DNA of 64,000 bases from Maratus speciosus (lineage: Eukaryota > Arthropoda > Arachnida > Araneae > Salticidae), in NCBI GenBank assembly GCA_963932465.1, contig CAWVRF010001044.1, forward strand, positions 248,001 through 312,000, in the 5' to 3' direction. How positions within the stretch are numbered: position 1 is the first letter of the stretch; each line of letters starts with the position of its first letter. This document shows positions 12,350-24,715 of the stretch, in pieces. The notes under the pieces were generated by a model that worked only from the letters and a program-made list of their open reading frames with translations, did not search any database and had not been told where the DNA came from. The translations under genes and the position numbers were made by a program.

Positions 12350-14765
12350 AGCGTGCGGGGGGGCACGGGGGGGCACGTGCCCCCCCAACCTTCTGTACCC
12401 GGGCGCCAGAACAGAAAGCTTAGGGGGCGCCAAATGAAGATTTTTTTGTCTTTACATACAAAAATGTATAATGTATATGTATATATATCGAATCGCATAA
12501 AAATGTCTCACAGCCTGAAAATCCAAAAAGAAAACTGAACCAAATGTATTAAAATTTACAAATATATAAAAAGATTCATCTATAACAGAATACTGCAAAT
12601 GAATTAGAAAAAAGAGCTGTTCTACAATTCCAAATGTACCATGTTTACGCCTTCTATCATTTAAATCCCTTCCTGTGTCAGGAGAATCAATAACATTTTC
12701 CAAGGTCAGTCTCCACCCCTATCTTCTGTGTGAAACTGACCCCTCGATAATTGCCAAACGCCAACCGATTTTCCTGGGAGGGGGAGTGCAGAGGGGCCAT
12801 ATGCCCCGGACGCCAGAACGAAAGGCGAAGGGGCGCCAAATGAAGACTTTGTTTGACTCTGACTTTTCTGATAAACAGATTCCAAGAAGGTAGTTCTATT
12901 TTTTTTTTAATCTCTCTCCCTGAGCAGCATTGAAACTTTCTTTTTTTCCGCCTTGCTATGGGCGAGGTCGAGCGACTGTCCGGGACAATAAAAACAAACA
13001 AGAGAAGGAGTCAGGGCCGGAAACTAAGGGGGGAGAGGGGCATGTGCCCTGGGCGCCACGCGAAGGGGGCGCCAGATGAAAATTTGGTTTGCCGTTTTAT
13101 GCAATATATATATGTGCGTGTGAAATTTGTGTAAAAAATATTTTCTAGCCGAAAAATCAAAAAGAAAAGCTGAGTAATCTGCATTAAAATTGTCAAATAG
13201 ATAAAAAGATTCGCCTGCAATATACAAGACAGCAAATGAATAATCCCATTCTTTTTTTAATATATAATTACTTTTTACAGGCATATCACCATATCTGAAC
13301 TTAGAGATGGTGAGATCAGGTGACTGGCTGGGACAATAAAAACTAAGCGGTCGAAAATTCACAAAGTAAAAACTTAATAATTTTGTTGTTGTTGTTTGAG
13401 TCACACATAAAGGAAATTAGCATTAGGTTCAGGAAAGTATCTAGACATATCAATCTATAAATAAGATGAGTGGTATAAGTGATAATTACACAAAACTGGT
13501 GTAGATAGTACAGGGAAATATTTTACAATACTGGAATTCATTTTTATGCCTATAGTAAATCGTGGTTTTTTAGTTCCTAAAACGATGTGACTCATATCAC
13601 TATGACATTAAAGTGCCTCAATTGTAATAATTTGTAATGCTACAACAACATGTAAAATCAGGAAAAATAAAATGTGTATACAATGGAATCTTGTCTTAAA
13701 TGAAAAAACTACATGGTTCCCAACAGAAAAAATACCAACAGTTATGCCTGCTAAGACGGAAACCTGTATAAAGCGTAATTATTTCCGATTCCTTTCGATT
13801 TTTTCCCAGGTTTTAGTGAATAAATATTTGATAAAGCTGGTTATATATTTCAATATTACGTATTTTACTGTTACGCATTTAAAATTTAAAAATAAGTCCG
13901 CTAATTGAAACTTTCGAAAATTTCTCTTTGTAAATTTACTTTGCGGAAGAAGAGGGGGGCGCCAAAAACCATGTTTGCCTCGAGTGAAAAGATAGCTAGT
14001 TTCGGCAATGGAAGAAGTGCAAAAAGTTTAATCCTCTAGTAAAACCACTTAAAAGAAAAAAAAGAGTATATCATTTGCAGTGGTACAGTAAAAAATCTCG
14101 CACAGGACGCCATGGCTAATAAAGTCGTCCCTGCCTTTATCCCTTAAAATGATTTTTCTCTTCTTTTTGTTATTTCTAGGCGTTTTGCCACCCTAGGCGG
14201 AAATTGAAAAATACCGCTCTGTCTCTTTTGGTGCAATTATTTTTTACATTACTTTTCGTGCATTATTTTTTGCATTACTTTTGGGGCAATGTTTTTTGCT
14301 ACCAACTAGATCCAGTCTTAGAGAGACGAGGCGAGCTTGGGTGACTGCCCGTGATAAACAAAAAAGTGCGCCATGGCGCCCTTTTTTTTTTTTGGCACCC
14401 AGGGCGCCATGAATAGTAAAGCCGCAGCCGCTCCTGCTTTTACCTTACCAAATTACATTTCTCGTCCTTTTGAAACTTCTAGGTAGGTGACAACTGAAAA
14501 ATGTCGCCCATGCCTTTTACTAAAATTACTTTTTTTACATCCAGATCCGGCCTCAAAGGGCGCGAGGTCGGGCAACTGTCAACGGCTAAAGACTAAGGGT
14601 TGAAATATATGCAAGATAGAATAGTAACTCCCTTTTTTAATGTTTTTTTAAGACTATTATAGCCCGGGCCGAAACTAGGGGGGGGGGGGGTGCAGAAAGA
14701 GTATGTGCCCCAGGTGCCAGAACAAAGGCGAAGGGGCGCCAAATGAAGATTTTGGTTGTCGTTTC
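12350..14765. repeat. Four dispersed copies of a GGGCGCCAAATGAAGA block
   Basis: Related blocks occur at about 12350-12480, 12774-12860, 13016-13110 and 14664-14790. Each has a G-rich run, a CCCCGG or CCCTGG GCGCCAGAAC-like segment, GGGGCGCCAAATGAAGA and then CATACAAAAATGTATA-like A/T sequence. They look like copies of the left end of an element related to C. The sequence between them is A+T-rich with scattered GGCGCC-containing remnants. Confidence 0.6.
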
Positions 14766-14790
14766 ATACAAAAATGTATAAATATATATG

Positions 14791-16303
14791 AAATACAAGG
14801 AAACTCGCAAGCTAATGTTAACCTATGGAGTGTTCTTTTCAAATTTCTCGCTTGCATTTTAATATTTTGAGAGTTTTTTGTTTTTGTTTTTTTCTTAGGA
14901 TAGTTTAGATTGATCTTTAGCATTGCTACACTTTTAGGTTTCGAAACCGGTACTGAAAGTGAAAGTAACTTTATAAAAATAATTTGCGACCAAAATCGAA
15001 AAAGTAAACACTAACCTGGTTAGAATTCAACCTCAGCTTTTCTAAGGAAAAAAAATTAAAACTATTAATATGCAAGCGGGACAATTTAAAAAGAACGCCC
15101 CCATACGTTTAGAATTAGTGATCCAGTTTCTTCGCGTAACTAGTTTAGGCTCTTAACGCTCAGGCTAATGTTAATCCTATGGGAGTACTTATTGTGCAAA
15201 TTATTAAAAACATTCATTAATCACTGTTTCAAAAGAATATGCGATAGTGTATTATACATGGGATTTTCAGATAAATTAATGTGAAATTTATATTCACATA
15301 TTTTAGGATTGTGACTTATTGAGACTTTTACAAAAACGATAAATGGCAGTGATTTTCAATTTTTAATTTTTTTTAAGATGCAATTAAATTTAAACCTCTT
15401 TAGTGTGTAGCACTTCACCCACTCTCTCTTCCACAAAAAACAAAAACGCTTTAGTTCTCAACCATCAATACGGTGCTAGCCAATCATTGATATTTGGTCA
15501 GTAGTTGTAAGTTGATCGGTAGAAGAAAATTTTTTCCTGCAAAGCTATATACTATTTTTTATAGTGTCCAGTCACCCACATAGTTTAATTGCAGTGAGTA
15601 ACATGGTCACGCAAAGAACTTCTTTGACCTCTGAACTCGTGTTTCCCTCTTGTGCAAAGTGAGATAGGAGTGTCTTTACCTACCCCCCTTCCCCCACACA
15701 CACTCATACACACACTTGGTTTGGTCTAATCTGGTCATTTGTGTGGGAATGTGCTTGTAGTTAAATGTTGTTATTATTTTTTAAACTGGTCAGGAATGAA
15801 TGACCCACGCAAAAACAAGCGCGATAAAAAAGTAGGAATTTTTTTATAGAAAACTCAATAAAAATAGATGTCACGGAGTACGACATGCTGGTTTTAAATT
15901 CATGCAAGTCTGGCTTCAGAAGGACGAAAATGGAACAGAAGGTAAGAATATACAGAATTGTTTGTTTTAGTAAATTAATACGTTTTCAGAAAAAACAAAA
16001 ATCCCCATTCAAAAATGTGATTATTTTTGGCACATCATAAACTCATTTCTATTCCTATTTTCCTGAAAATTACAGATGTTTAAGTGACAGGTGCTTAAGA
16101 ATCGAGTAGCGTCCTTTCTTTTCCTAACATTTTTCCTAATTCGAAGCAGCTTGATTTAAAGCGGATTACTAAATGGATCCGTCTTGTAATTGTCAGTCTT
16201 CGAATTCGGAAATGAAAAGTCCAACTTTGATGTTATTTTATAAAAAAATCGGAGTTTTTTAGAAAAAAAAACTTTATTCTATTTCATAAAAGCATCTCAA
16301 TTG
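14791..16303. other. Unassigned sequence within element C
   Basis: This is mostly A+T-rich DNA with no recognisable repeat ends or coding region. Open frames are short and low in complexity. Confidence 0.5.
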
Positions 16304-18070
16304 CAGGGCTGCCACTGCCTAATGACACTGAAAATAGTAGATTTAGTAGCCGCCAACGAAAAAAATAGTAGCCAAAATAGTCCTATACCCATCACTTTAA
16401 AAAAAAAAGAAAGAAAAAATGTATCTATAACAACTGAAGGGACTTTATGAATGTTCAGATCTTATTTCACAGTTTATCAATCAATCACTGAAATCACTCA
16501 AATCACTGAATAAAGAATAGAGTGATTTCTTCAAATGAGAAAGCAAGTTATCCAGAAAATAAGGCCCTAATGTTTCAGTTATGAAGTAAGTAAGCTTGGT
16601 TCTTCAACAATAAAAATTATGTACAGCACCAGGAAACATAGTAGTAAAAACTTCTTGCAGATTACCCCCGATACTATTTTCCATCAGACCTTTCAAATTC
16701 AAGAGTTTCTTGAACAGAAGGAAGAAAAGTTTTATATGAGGGGCAGGGTTAGAAATAACGTGTGGGATATCGTAAATCCCACAGAAAAATGGAAAATCCC
16801 GCATAATAAGAAAATTCGTTTGGATGGAATCTTTAAATTTACTTCTTTCACAGGCATATGATTGGTAAGCGATTTTTCCCTTTTTTTCGTGAAAGCCACG
16901 ATTTTTTTTCTTCGGGAATTCCGCAAAATCAATTCTCAAACAGCCGCGAATTTTGCCAATCGGTAACGAAAAACATCGCAGATATCAACAATTGGTCGTA
17001 GAAAAAAAAGTTTTCCATCGGTCGCAAAAAAAATTTGTAAATTTCGCCTAAGGATTATGGGAAAAAATCGAAAATTTTGTCAAACTGTCATGGACAGGAA
17101 AAAAAATACCCGCGAATTTAATCAAAAATTGAGTGAAAAATCAAGAACTTCCTCAGTCGGTCGACAAAAGAAAAGACAAATTGCGAAATCTCCTTCAACG
17201 ATCGTTGAAAAAGATGGCGAAAAGAAATAACTATTTTTGCCAATCGCGAGCACGGAAAGAATTGCAAATCTCCTCAAACAACAGTAAAAAATATCTTGAA
17301 ATTTAACAAAGGTCGCGGAAACAAATGGCGATTATCGTCAGTCGGTCGCGGAAATATTATTGCAAATTTCGTCAAAAAATGGACAAAAAGTTGCGAATTT
17401 CGTCTAACGATCACAAGAAAAAAAATCGCAAATTTTGTCAAATGGTCGCAGACAAAAAAACGCAAATTTGGTTCTTAAAAGAAATTGAGAATTTAACCAA
17501 ATGATCGCGCAAAAAATCACGAATTTCGTAAGTCGGTCGTGAAAAGAAATCATGAATTTTGACAAACAATCTGGAAAAGAATCGGTAATTTCGTCGAAAT
17601 ATCTCTGAAACAAATAGTAACTACCATCAATCGGTCGCGGAAAATATGTATCGCAAATTTGGACAAGTGGTAGCGAAAAAGAAATAAATTTCGTCAATCT
17701 GTCGTAGAAAAATTTATGAAATTTGGCAAAGAATCGCAAAATCTCCTTCAACAATAGTATAAAAAGATCTCAGGAAGAAAGAGGTATTTTCGTCAATCGA
17801 TTATGGGGAAAATCGCGAATTTTGGAATTCGTCGCGGAAAAGATCGCGAATCTCCTCAAACAACCGTTGAAAAAGTGAGTTTGGGAAGATGACTTTACAA
17901 GCGCTTTGAAGAAAAAGATCGAATATATTCAGTAAAAATAGTCGCTTAAATCCGAAAAAAGTCACCTGTTTTCTTGAAATGGTCACTTTTTGGCCTAAAA
18001 TAGTCGGCATAGCCGCCGGATGCTTAAAATAGTCGATTTCAGTAGCATTTTAGTAGCAAGTGCAGCCCTG
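16304..18070. mobile_element. hAT-like element D carrying a degenerate satellite
   Basis: The left end is CAGGGCTGCCACTGCC and the right end reads inversely as CAGGGCTGCACTTGC, with AATAGTAG/TAGTAGC text behind both ends (16330-16370, 17995-18060). The flanks (CTCAATTG and CAGTTGTA) are not an exact 8-bp duplication, so the precise borders are uncertain. The interior from about 16860 is an array of decayed TCGCGAATTTCGTC-type units. Confidence 0.5.
16860..17880 (+). repeat. Degenerate short-unit satellite, GCGAATTTCGTCAA...GTCGCGGAAAA
   Basis: Irregular units of very roughly 30-40 bp share the words TCGCAAATTTCGTC, CGGTCGCGGAAA and AAATCGCGAATT. The units are too diverged to form a clean array, but the pattern persists for a kilobase. 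Open frames over it are artefacts of the repeat. The same satellite recurs at 54450-55600 and, on the other strand, at 37385-37630. Confidence 0.7.
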
Positions 18071-18109
18071 CAGTTGTATGTTAAGAAAAATTGGAATTTT
18101 ATGAGAAAT

Positions 18110-18300
18110 TGAGTCGGGCCGGACCGGGCCTGATTTAATTGATTTTTCCACGGGCCGTGCATGTTTTTACTGATTTTTGTACGAGCCGAGCTTGGCCATA
18201 AACTGTGAAAATATAAACGGGCCGAGCTCGGGTGGAAGTTTTAATTTTTACGCCGAGCTGGGTCCAAGCCTTGAAATTGCGGTCCGTGCAGACCTCTAGT
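18110..18300. repeat. GGGCC-rich repeat ending CCGTGCAGACCTCTAG
   Basis: The stretch alternates GGGCCGG, GAGCCGAGC and GGGCCGAGCTCGGG words with A/T spacers. It ends in GTCCGTGCAGACCTCTAGTG. The same terminal phrase occurs near 47670-47690 and, with one change, near 59800-59818. It probably represents one end of a dispersed hAT-type element. Confidence 0.5.
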
Positions 18301-18647
18301 GTGCCTCCCCAGGGCCTTGGAAAGAGGTTGTTAAAGGAGAGATCGGTCGCCCCGGGCGCAAAATTTATGCTGCGAACCACGGTTTTATTCATTTTTTGGC
18401 CGCCGATCATTTTCCGGGGAATTTCTTTTTCTCTCTTGATCATTTTTTTTCCTGTCGCAAAATATCATGAACTCTCTAAGAAATGAGTGCAATTTTCCCT
18501 TATGTTATTTAGTTGTTCTAAATTTTTAAATTAAAATTAAACCTCTTAAAGTTCCAAAATAAACGCGAAATATTTATTCAATAGAATTTATTTATGTTTC
18601 TGCACTTTATATCATTTTTATAACACCCATCACAAAGAAAAAGTTTT

Positions 18648-18648
<1 letters not shown>

Positions 18649-18678
<30 letters not shown>

Positions 18679-18680
18679 CG
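18649..18680. repeat. T-run joined to a long G-run
   Basis: About ten T residues are followed by about twenty uninterrupted G residues, just inside the right end of element C. Confidence 0.8.
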
Positions 18681-18862
18681 CAAAATTGAAAATTCGCTAG
18701 GGGCGCAGTTTCACGGCCTTGTTGCCCCCCCAAAATTTCTGGTCACGCTACGCCTATGCTGGCCGCATCTAAAAAGATCGACATCGGCATCGAATCTAAA
18801 CTGAATCGATTCGCCATTTCTGATCTTAATTTACGGGAAGAATCGATGCGTTCACTTTTTCT

Positions 18863-19409
18863 TGCTTTCTTTTGTCTTTAGAAAAAGAAAGCGTTGGATT
18901 CGTGAAAAATTTCGACTTCCGGTTTTCGAAGGATTTATAGTTTTAGAAGATCTTGTCTAGAATACGATTTGACTATTTTTATACATTGTCTGTCTGTCAG
19001 TCTCTATTTGTTTGTCTCAGACAAAAAAATTGTGGGCGGTCTATTTCAAGAACTAATGCATGGAATTTGTTGAAACTTTAGATTCAATTAAACTTTCATA
19101 TAAATTTGTGCTGATTACTTTTTGATGTAAATCTACCGGCAGGTGGCGCTGCTATGCTGCATTTTTCCCGATTTTCGCAATAGCTCTATCTCAAGAACTA
19201 ATGCACGGATTTTCATGAAACTTGTGAAGTTAAACGTTGGCATAAATTGTTGCATGTTAGATTTCGGTGTAAATCGCGCAACAGGGGGGCGTTGTTATGC
19301 AGATTTTATCAGCAGTGTTGAATTCAGACAATTTTCTCCGGGAGAGATTTCTGCGGATCCAGAGAGGGACAGTTCAGAGGGGAAGGGGATTGCAGTTTTG
19401 TACATTAAG
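18863..19409 (+). mobile_element. R1 copy c, decayed and truncated
   Basis: The head matches R1 (CTTTCTTTTGTCTTTAGAAAAAGAAAGC, then GATTCGTGAAAAATTTCGAC). A GTCTGTCTGTCAGTC microsatellite remnant follows at about 18988. Anchor phrases at 19046 and 19191 are 145 bp apart. The end, from about 19312 (GCAGTGTTGAATTCAGACA), is shared with copy d near 29467. No CTAG terminus is seen. Confidence 0.6.
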
Positions 19410-20560
19410 GCCCCTTATCACTCAGATTTTAGATTTCCCTCGTCAATGTTAAACCAATGGCCATTTAATGCCTCTTTATTTGTCTAATATCTCGTCAGAA
19501 AATTAATATTTTTAACTCATTTTTTCTGTATGCACTTCTTAAAAGATGTCGCTTTCTGTCTTCGTTGACAAAATAATTTTAAAATGTATACTTATTTTTT
19601 AATTTAATGCTAAAGTCTTAAGAAGTAAGCGAAATGTAAATAACGTTAAATAACTTCAATTCTATTTGGAGTTTTAAAATTTTGAAAACAACACAAGAAA
19701 GCCTGTATTTTCATCTGTTCATACAAATTAAAATTTTTCGTTTAGGTCTATTTAAACTTGAGATATTAGACAAAAATGTTAAAAATTTCATTCCCCCACT
19801 AAAACATAAATCAATGCAGGAGGGAGCAGAGTTTGACCTTTGACATGCAGACTGTCACAATGGGGGGTTCAAGAGATACCCACAATCAAGTGAATTGGAA
19901 GGAGGAAGTCTGGTATAGTTTTCTGGGCTTTCTGATTATTTTTATAAAGAGAAAGAGCTATTTTGTTTCAGTTGTATTTCAAGGGCAGTAAAACACCCTT
20001 TTTCCTCTCTAAATACTGCTTGTTTTTTTTTTGTTTTTTTTTTTCTTCAATGTCTTTTTATTGAATTACGTATAATTTTTCGGAAATAAAACTGCATCAA
20101 ACACTATACATACATACAGTTAAATTTTTTGTGCTTTTTTCTTTTTCTTTTTTTTCTTTTTTTTTTTTTTTTTTTGACATACTTATAAAAACTTTTCCTT
20201 TCTTACATGCATGGAAAATTTCAGATTTTATTAAGTTTCAAGGAAACAAGTGAATTTTAATGTTTTGTTTTTGCTTTTGTTTTTTCAGAAAAATACATTA
20301 TTTGCATTTGCAAGAAGAAAAAAAAAAAAAATCTCCTATGCAATTTATACCTTATTCAGAATGTCTAAAAAATGCATTTAACAGATTTATAGTAATCATT
20401 TTCATTATTTCATTAATTTATGATTTCTATTTAAAATCGTTTAAACTTATTTTCTGTCTAGAATTCATTTAACTACTTAAATACAAAGTTTATAAGATTA
20501 TAAATCCTCCTGAATAATAAAATAAAAAAATTCAAAATGAAACTTGTTTGAATGAATAAC
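19410..20560. other. A+T-rich unassigned sequence
   Basis: Long T and A runs occur (for example 20025-20050 and 20140-20176). Open frames are low complexity. Nothing is recognised. Confidence 0.5.
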
Positions 20561-20930
20561 AATTCAATATGCTATTTAACTACAACTGGGATGATTTTTA
20601 ACGAGAAAAGAAAAAAAAAGGGAAAAAGGTAATGTACAAATTATTAGGGAATTATTAAGAAATGTACAAATAAAATATTCTTACAATAGAAATATAGAAA
20701 TATTTCCGAATTGAAAAATCCCACTCCCCCCCCCCCTCCCCCAACGCCAAGTAAGCTGAAAAAATGCAAAGGAAAAAGAAATCATCCTTTTAAAATTCTT
20801 TTGTTTTGTGTAACATATAATGCTTTAGTAACAAAATAAAGTAATGCATATCTATAACTCATTCTAAACTGTATTATTACTAATCGATGCATTAAATGAA
20901 TTTTATAACAAGTTATTTTAATGATACTTA
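20560..20930 (-). repeat. R3 repeat, minus-strand copy interrupted by M1
   Basis: Read on the minus strand, this matches 26400-26700: TTTATAGCAAGTTATTTTAA-type text, ATGAGTTATAGATA and ACTTTACTTTAT words, a G-run and GAAATATTTCTAT. Its continuation lies on the other side of the MITE at 21387-21420 (AAGTACCGTC...AAAGGATT). Confidence 0.6.
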
Positions 20931-20932
20931 TA

Positions 20933-21386
20933 CCGGGTGTCCCAAAAAGGACTGACTGATTTTAAAATTCAATAACTTGCAAACGGTGACAGATATTTAA
21001 AAAATTCTTGCAGGAGGGTTATGCATAAGGTCAAAAGTTTTTTTTACAGTGATTTTCAATTTTAGTTCGAATTACAAAAAATAGATGGCGCTGCGATCAA
21101 TAGACGCTGAATTCAGGTTCGATTTTTGGTACTTCGTGGCCCGGATAATACATTTCCATCTCCTTTTTCAGCATGGAACAAGAGAAAGGACCAGAAATCG
21201 AGCCTGTATTTAGCGACTATTGCTTACAGCGCCATCTATTGTTTGTAATTCGAACTAAAATCGAAAATCACTGTAATAAAACTTTTGACCTTATGCATAA
21301 CCCTCCTGCAAGAATTTTTTAAATATCTGTCACCGTTGGCAAGTTATTGAATTTTAAAATCAGTCAGTCCTTTTTGGGACACCCGG
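20933..21386. mobile_element. M1 foldback MITE, copy 1 (454 bp, TA target)
   Basis: The element is nearly one long inverted repeat. It begins CCGGGTGTCCCAAAAAGGAC and ends with the complement, flanked by TA on both sides. Shared words in both arms are TCAATAACTTGCAAACGGTG, TTATGCATAAGGTCAAAAG and ATAGATGGCGCTG. It sits in an R3 repeat whose site without the insertion is visible near 26420. A TA target and CCGGGTG ends fit a Tc1/mariner-superfamily non-autonomous element. Confidence 0.82.
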
Positions 21387-22140
21387 TAAGTACCGTCAGA
21401 AGATAAAGGATTAAAGACATTTTATGAACGATTTGAACGAAATTTTGAAAAATTAAAATTATTAATATTTTTAAATTTTGTTTTTCTGTCTTAAAAAAAA
21501 ATATTTAAACGGTCGATTGCATAGTTTTGCTGTATTACATTTTTCTTATTCAACAGAATTTCATGAGACGTTCTTAATTATTGCCCTACAATCAATTATT
21601 AGTATTCTGTTGATAATTTATTAGAATATTTTCTCATTTGATTTGCTGATTATATATCAATGCGATAAATACTAGAATTTTAAATATAAGTAAAACTTTT
21701 TAACATACTTATTACCAATTATTATTTATAAATATTTTTGCCTCTTTAAAAATGTATCCAATACAAGAAAACTTGAAATTAATTAAATTATTACGCGAGA
21801 AAAGCATTAAGCGGTAGAAATTATGTCTTATCTAAAAAATCCAATTAATAATATTGCCAAATCCTTTCAAATGAATGATATTTACACGTGAATATTAAAA
21901 GAGAAAGAAGCTTTAATTTCAACGAATATAATTTTAACGAAAATATTAAAATTTTATACCTAATGTTGCAAAGTAGTAAAATTGGGGACAATCGCGACAT
22001 TGTTTTAATGGATTTTGAAAAAAGTATATTAATTTTGAATTGTTACACCAATAATAAAAATATTACCGACCTTTAAAGCTTTCGGTCGCTAGTCGTCTTT
22101 GAAATTTTTAATAAAGAAGGGAATCTGGTGTATATTTCGT
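21387..22140. other. A+T-rich sequence, R3 tail then unassigned
   Basis: Up to about 21420 this continues the R3 repeat. The rest is A+T-rich without coding signal. Confidence 0.45.
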
Positions 22141-23581
22141 AGGCTAATTGAGAAATCAGGCTCTTTGCAAAGAGCCGGGCTAATTGGAGAATCATCTCCC
22201 TTTTTCCAATTAGCCTGATAGTTTTCAGGCTTATTGCAAAGAGCCTAGAGAGCATTAGGCTAATTGAAAACTGGCCACTTGTTTCTCAATCAGCCTGGCG
22301 TTTTTCAGGCTTATTGCAAAAAGACCACACAGCGTCAGACTAACTGAAAAATTACTATTTATTTCTCAATCAGCATGATATTTTTAGGCTTATTAACCCA
22401 TAACGGCACCCAAACGCGAAAAAAAAAAAAAAAAAAATGCAACAGACCGCACTCCCGATCCGAGCAAGACAAAATAATTTCAGTCGATACGCAAACCCGA
22501 GCAGAACGTGAAAGTTCTATTAAAAAAAAAAAAAAAAACCGAAATCTCACCGAAACCAAATACGATAACCGACAAAAACATTCTAAAGAACCATAACTTG
22601 ATCCGAGCAAGACAAAATAATTTCCGTGGAGACGCAACCCGACTCTAACCTAAAAATTCTATTAGAAGAAACCCGAAATGTGACACGAACCAAATCTGAA
22701 CCCGGCAAAAATATTCCAAAGAACCATAACCCGTTCCGAGCAAGCCAAAATAACTTCTCTGGACACGTAACCTGACCCGAACCTAAAAATTTTGTTTACC
22801 CCCCCCCCCCCGGAAGTATAGTCCAAATGAGATCTGAAACCTATAAAAATATTCCAAAGAATCATAACCCGATCCGAGCAAGTCAAAATAATTTCCATGG
22901 ACATAAACCCGTCCCGAATCTAAAAATTCCATTTGAAAAAAACCTGAAATCTTATTCGAATCAAATCTGAATCCGGCAAAAATATCCTCAAAAACCATAA
23001 CCCAATCCGAGCAAGACAAAATAATTTCCGTGGACACACAGCCCGACCCGAACTTAAAAATTCCGTTATAAAAACCTCGAAATCTGACACGAACCAAATC
23101 TGAACCCGGCAATTATTTTCTCTTGATCGGATCGGGTTATGGTTCTTTGCAATATCACTGTTGTTTCGGGTCAGATTTCAGGTTTTTTTAAATGGAACTT
23201 TCAGGTTTGGGTCGAGTTGCGTGTCGACGGAAATTATTTTGTCTTGCTCGGATAGGAGTACGGTCTGTTGTAATTTTTTTTCGTGTTCGGGTCGGGTTAT
23301 GGGTTAATAGGCCTAAAAAAGTTATCCTGATTGGGAAATAATTGGTTATTTTTAATTTAGCCTAACGCTTTCTAGGCTCTTTGCAATAAGCCTGAAAAAT
23401 ACCAGGCTGATTGAGTAACAAGAGGTCAGTTTTCAATTAGCCTAAGGCTCCCCAGGCTCTTTGCAATAAGCCTGAAAAATATCAGGCTAATTAGAAAAAG
23501 AGAGATAATTCTCCAATTAGTCCGGCTCTTTGCAAACAGCCTAGGCTCTTTGCAAAGAGCGTGATTTCTCAATTAGCCTAA
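22141..23581. mobile_element. F1 foldback element with internal tandem array
   Basis: The arms at about 22141-22400 and 23320-23581 are inverted copies built from AGGCTAATTGAGAAATCA, GGCTCTTTGCAAAGAGCC and ATTGCAAAGAGCC words. Each arm also holds smaller dyads, since CTCTTTGCAAAGAG is itself palindromic. Between them lie tandem units with the phrase CCGAGCAAGACAAAATAATT at about 22460, 22604, 22737, 22874 and 23008, spaced 133-143 bp. Poly-A and C runs interrupt some units. No coding capacity is apparent. A clear target duplication was not found. Confidence 0.7.
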
Positions 23582-24715
23582 GACATATATAATTAAATAA
23601 CATGTATTTCAGTCTTTGTACATAAATATATACAATAAAGAAACTTTCCTGTGAAATTTTACATAATCTTATATTAATAATAATCTTTATATAATCTTTA
23701 TATGCTAGTATTATATAGCTTTGTATGATAGTATACTTTATATGCTAGTACCGTATTTTATGGAAGAAACGCCGCGTCATTTACGAGATTAAAAGTTCGT
23801 TTTTTTTCCAAGTGCGACGTTTACGATTTTTTTAAAATACCAACTGAGTTTCCTTAATTTAAAAATTCATAAAAATATTTAAAATCGGATTTAAATATTT
23901 TAAATAAAACTTCAGACATCTTAAGATATTAAAAACGAGGCATCCTACACTGTTCAGAAAACTTTGATTATAGTTAGGTCAATGTGACAATGTGACGTTG
24001 TCGACCAGGGCCGGATTAAGGGCCGTATTTTCTGAAAGATTTTCTGCTTTAACAAAAAATGGAAAACGCCATTCGATTACATAGTTTCTGAATAAGAACA
24101 CCTGACAATTTTATGCGTTTCTGAACAAAAATGAATTTAAAAATGCGTTAGAAAGTAGTTTTTTTGTATTTGGGAATAGATTTATCATATTTTGCACAAA
24201 ATTGACTTATCTCATTAAAATTGAAAAATTTTGGCATACATATTTAGAACTTTTAATTCATTGTCAAGATATGGATTAAACTGGAAAAGTAAATTTTATA
24301 AAAAGTCTGAAGTGTTGATTTTTTTTAAATCAGGAAAAATTGTTTTTTCTATAATAAAAATGTATCTCACAATTACATTTTCTAACGCAATTTGGCGGTT
24401 TGCCCACTACAAGCTACGCTCGCCAACTGCCATGTAGACTCCGCTAAAAATACGCTAATTTGTTCACATTTGAAAAGATTACCTGATTGCGGAAGTTTGA
24501 TTACAAAGAATTTATTAATAAAATTTCTCATATTTTGTGCAAAAATTGACTTATTTCAGCCGAGAACTAAAAACTTTCCGCATACACATTTAGAACTTTT
24601 AGTTCATTGTCAACATTTAGATTGAACTTAGGAAAGTAAATTTTGATATTAAATAATTATTTTCATATTTGCAAAAATTATACGTGTATTTCTCTAGTCC
24701 GCCAGCACTGTAAAA

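Larger units (their letters stand above)
12341..18758. mobile_element. hAT-like element C nested in B, 6.4 kb
   Basis: The terminal repeats are identical over 15 bp: CATAGGCGTAGCGTG at 12341 and its complement ending at 18758. The exact 8-bp duplication CTGGCCGC lies at 12333-12340 and 18759-18766. Behind each end is a G/C run (GCGGGGGGG left, GCCCCCCC right), as often seen in GCGTAGC-ended hAT elements. No transposase frame is visible. The interior contains repeated GGGCGCCAAATGAAGA blocks and hAT-like D. Confidence 0.78.

Noticed and set aside
17404..17754. 116-codon minus-strand frame with repeated RLTKF-like segments
   Set aside because: It is a translation of the degenerate satellite units.
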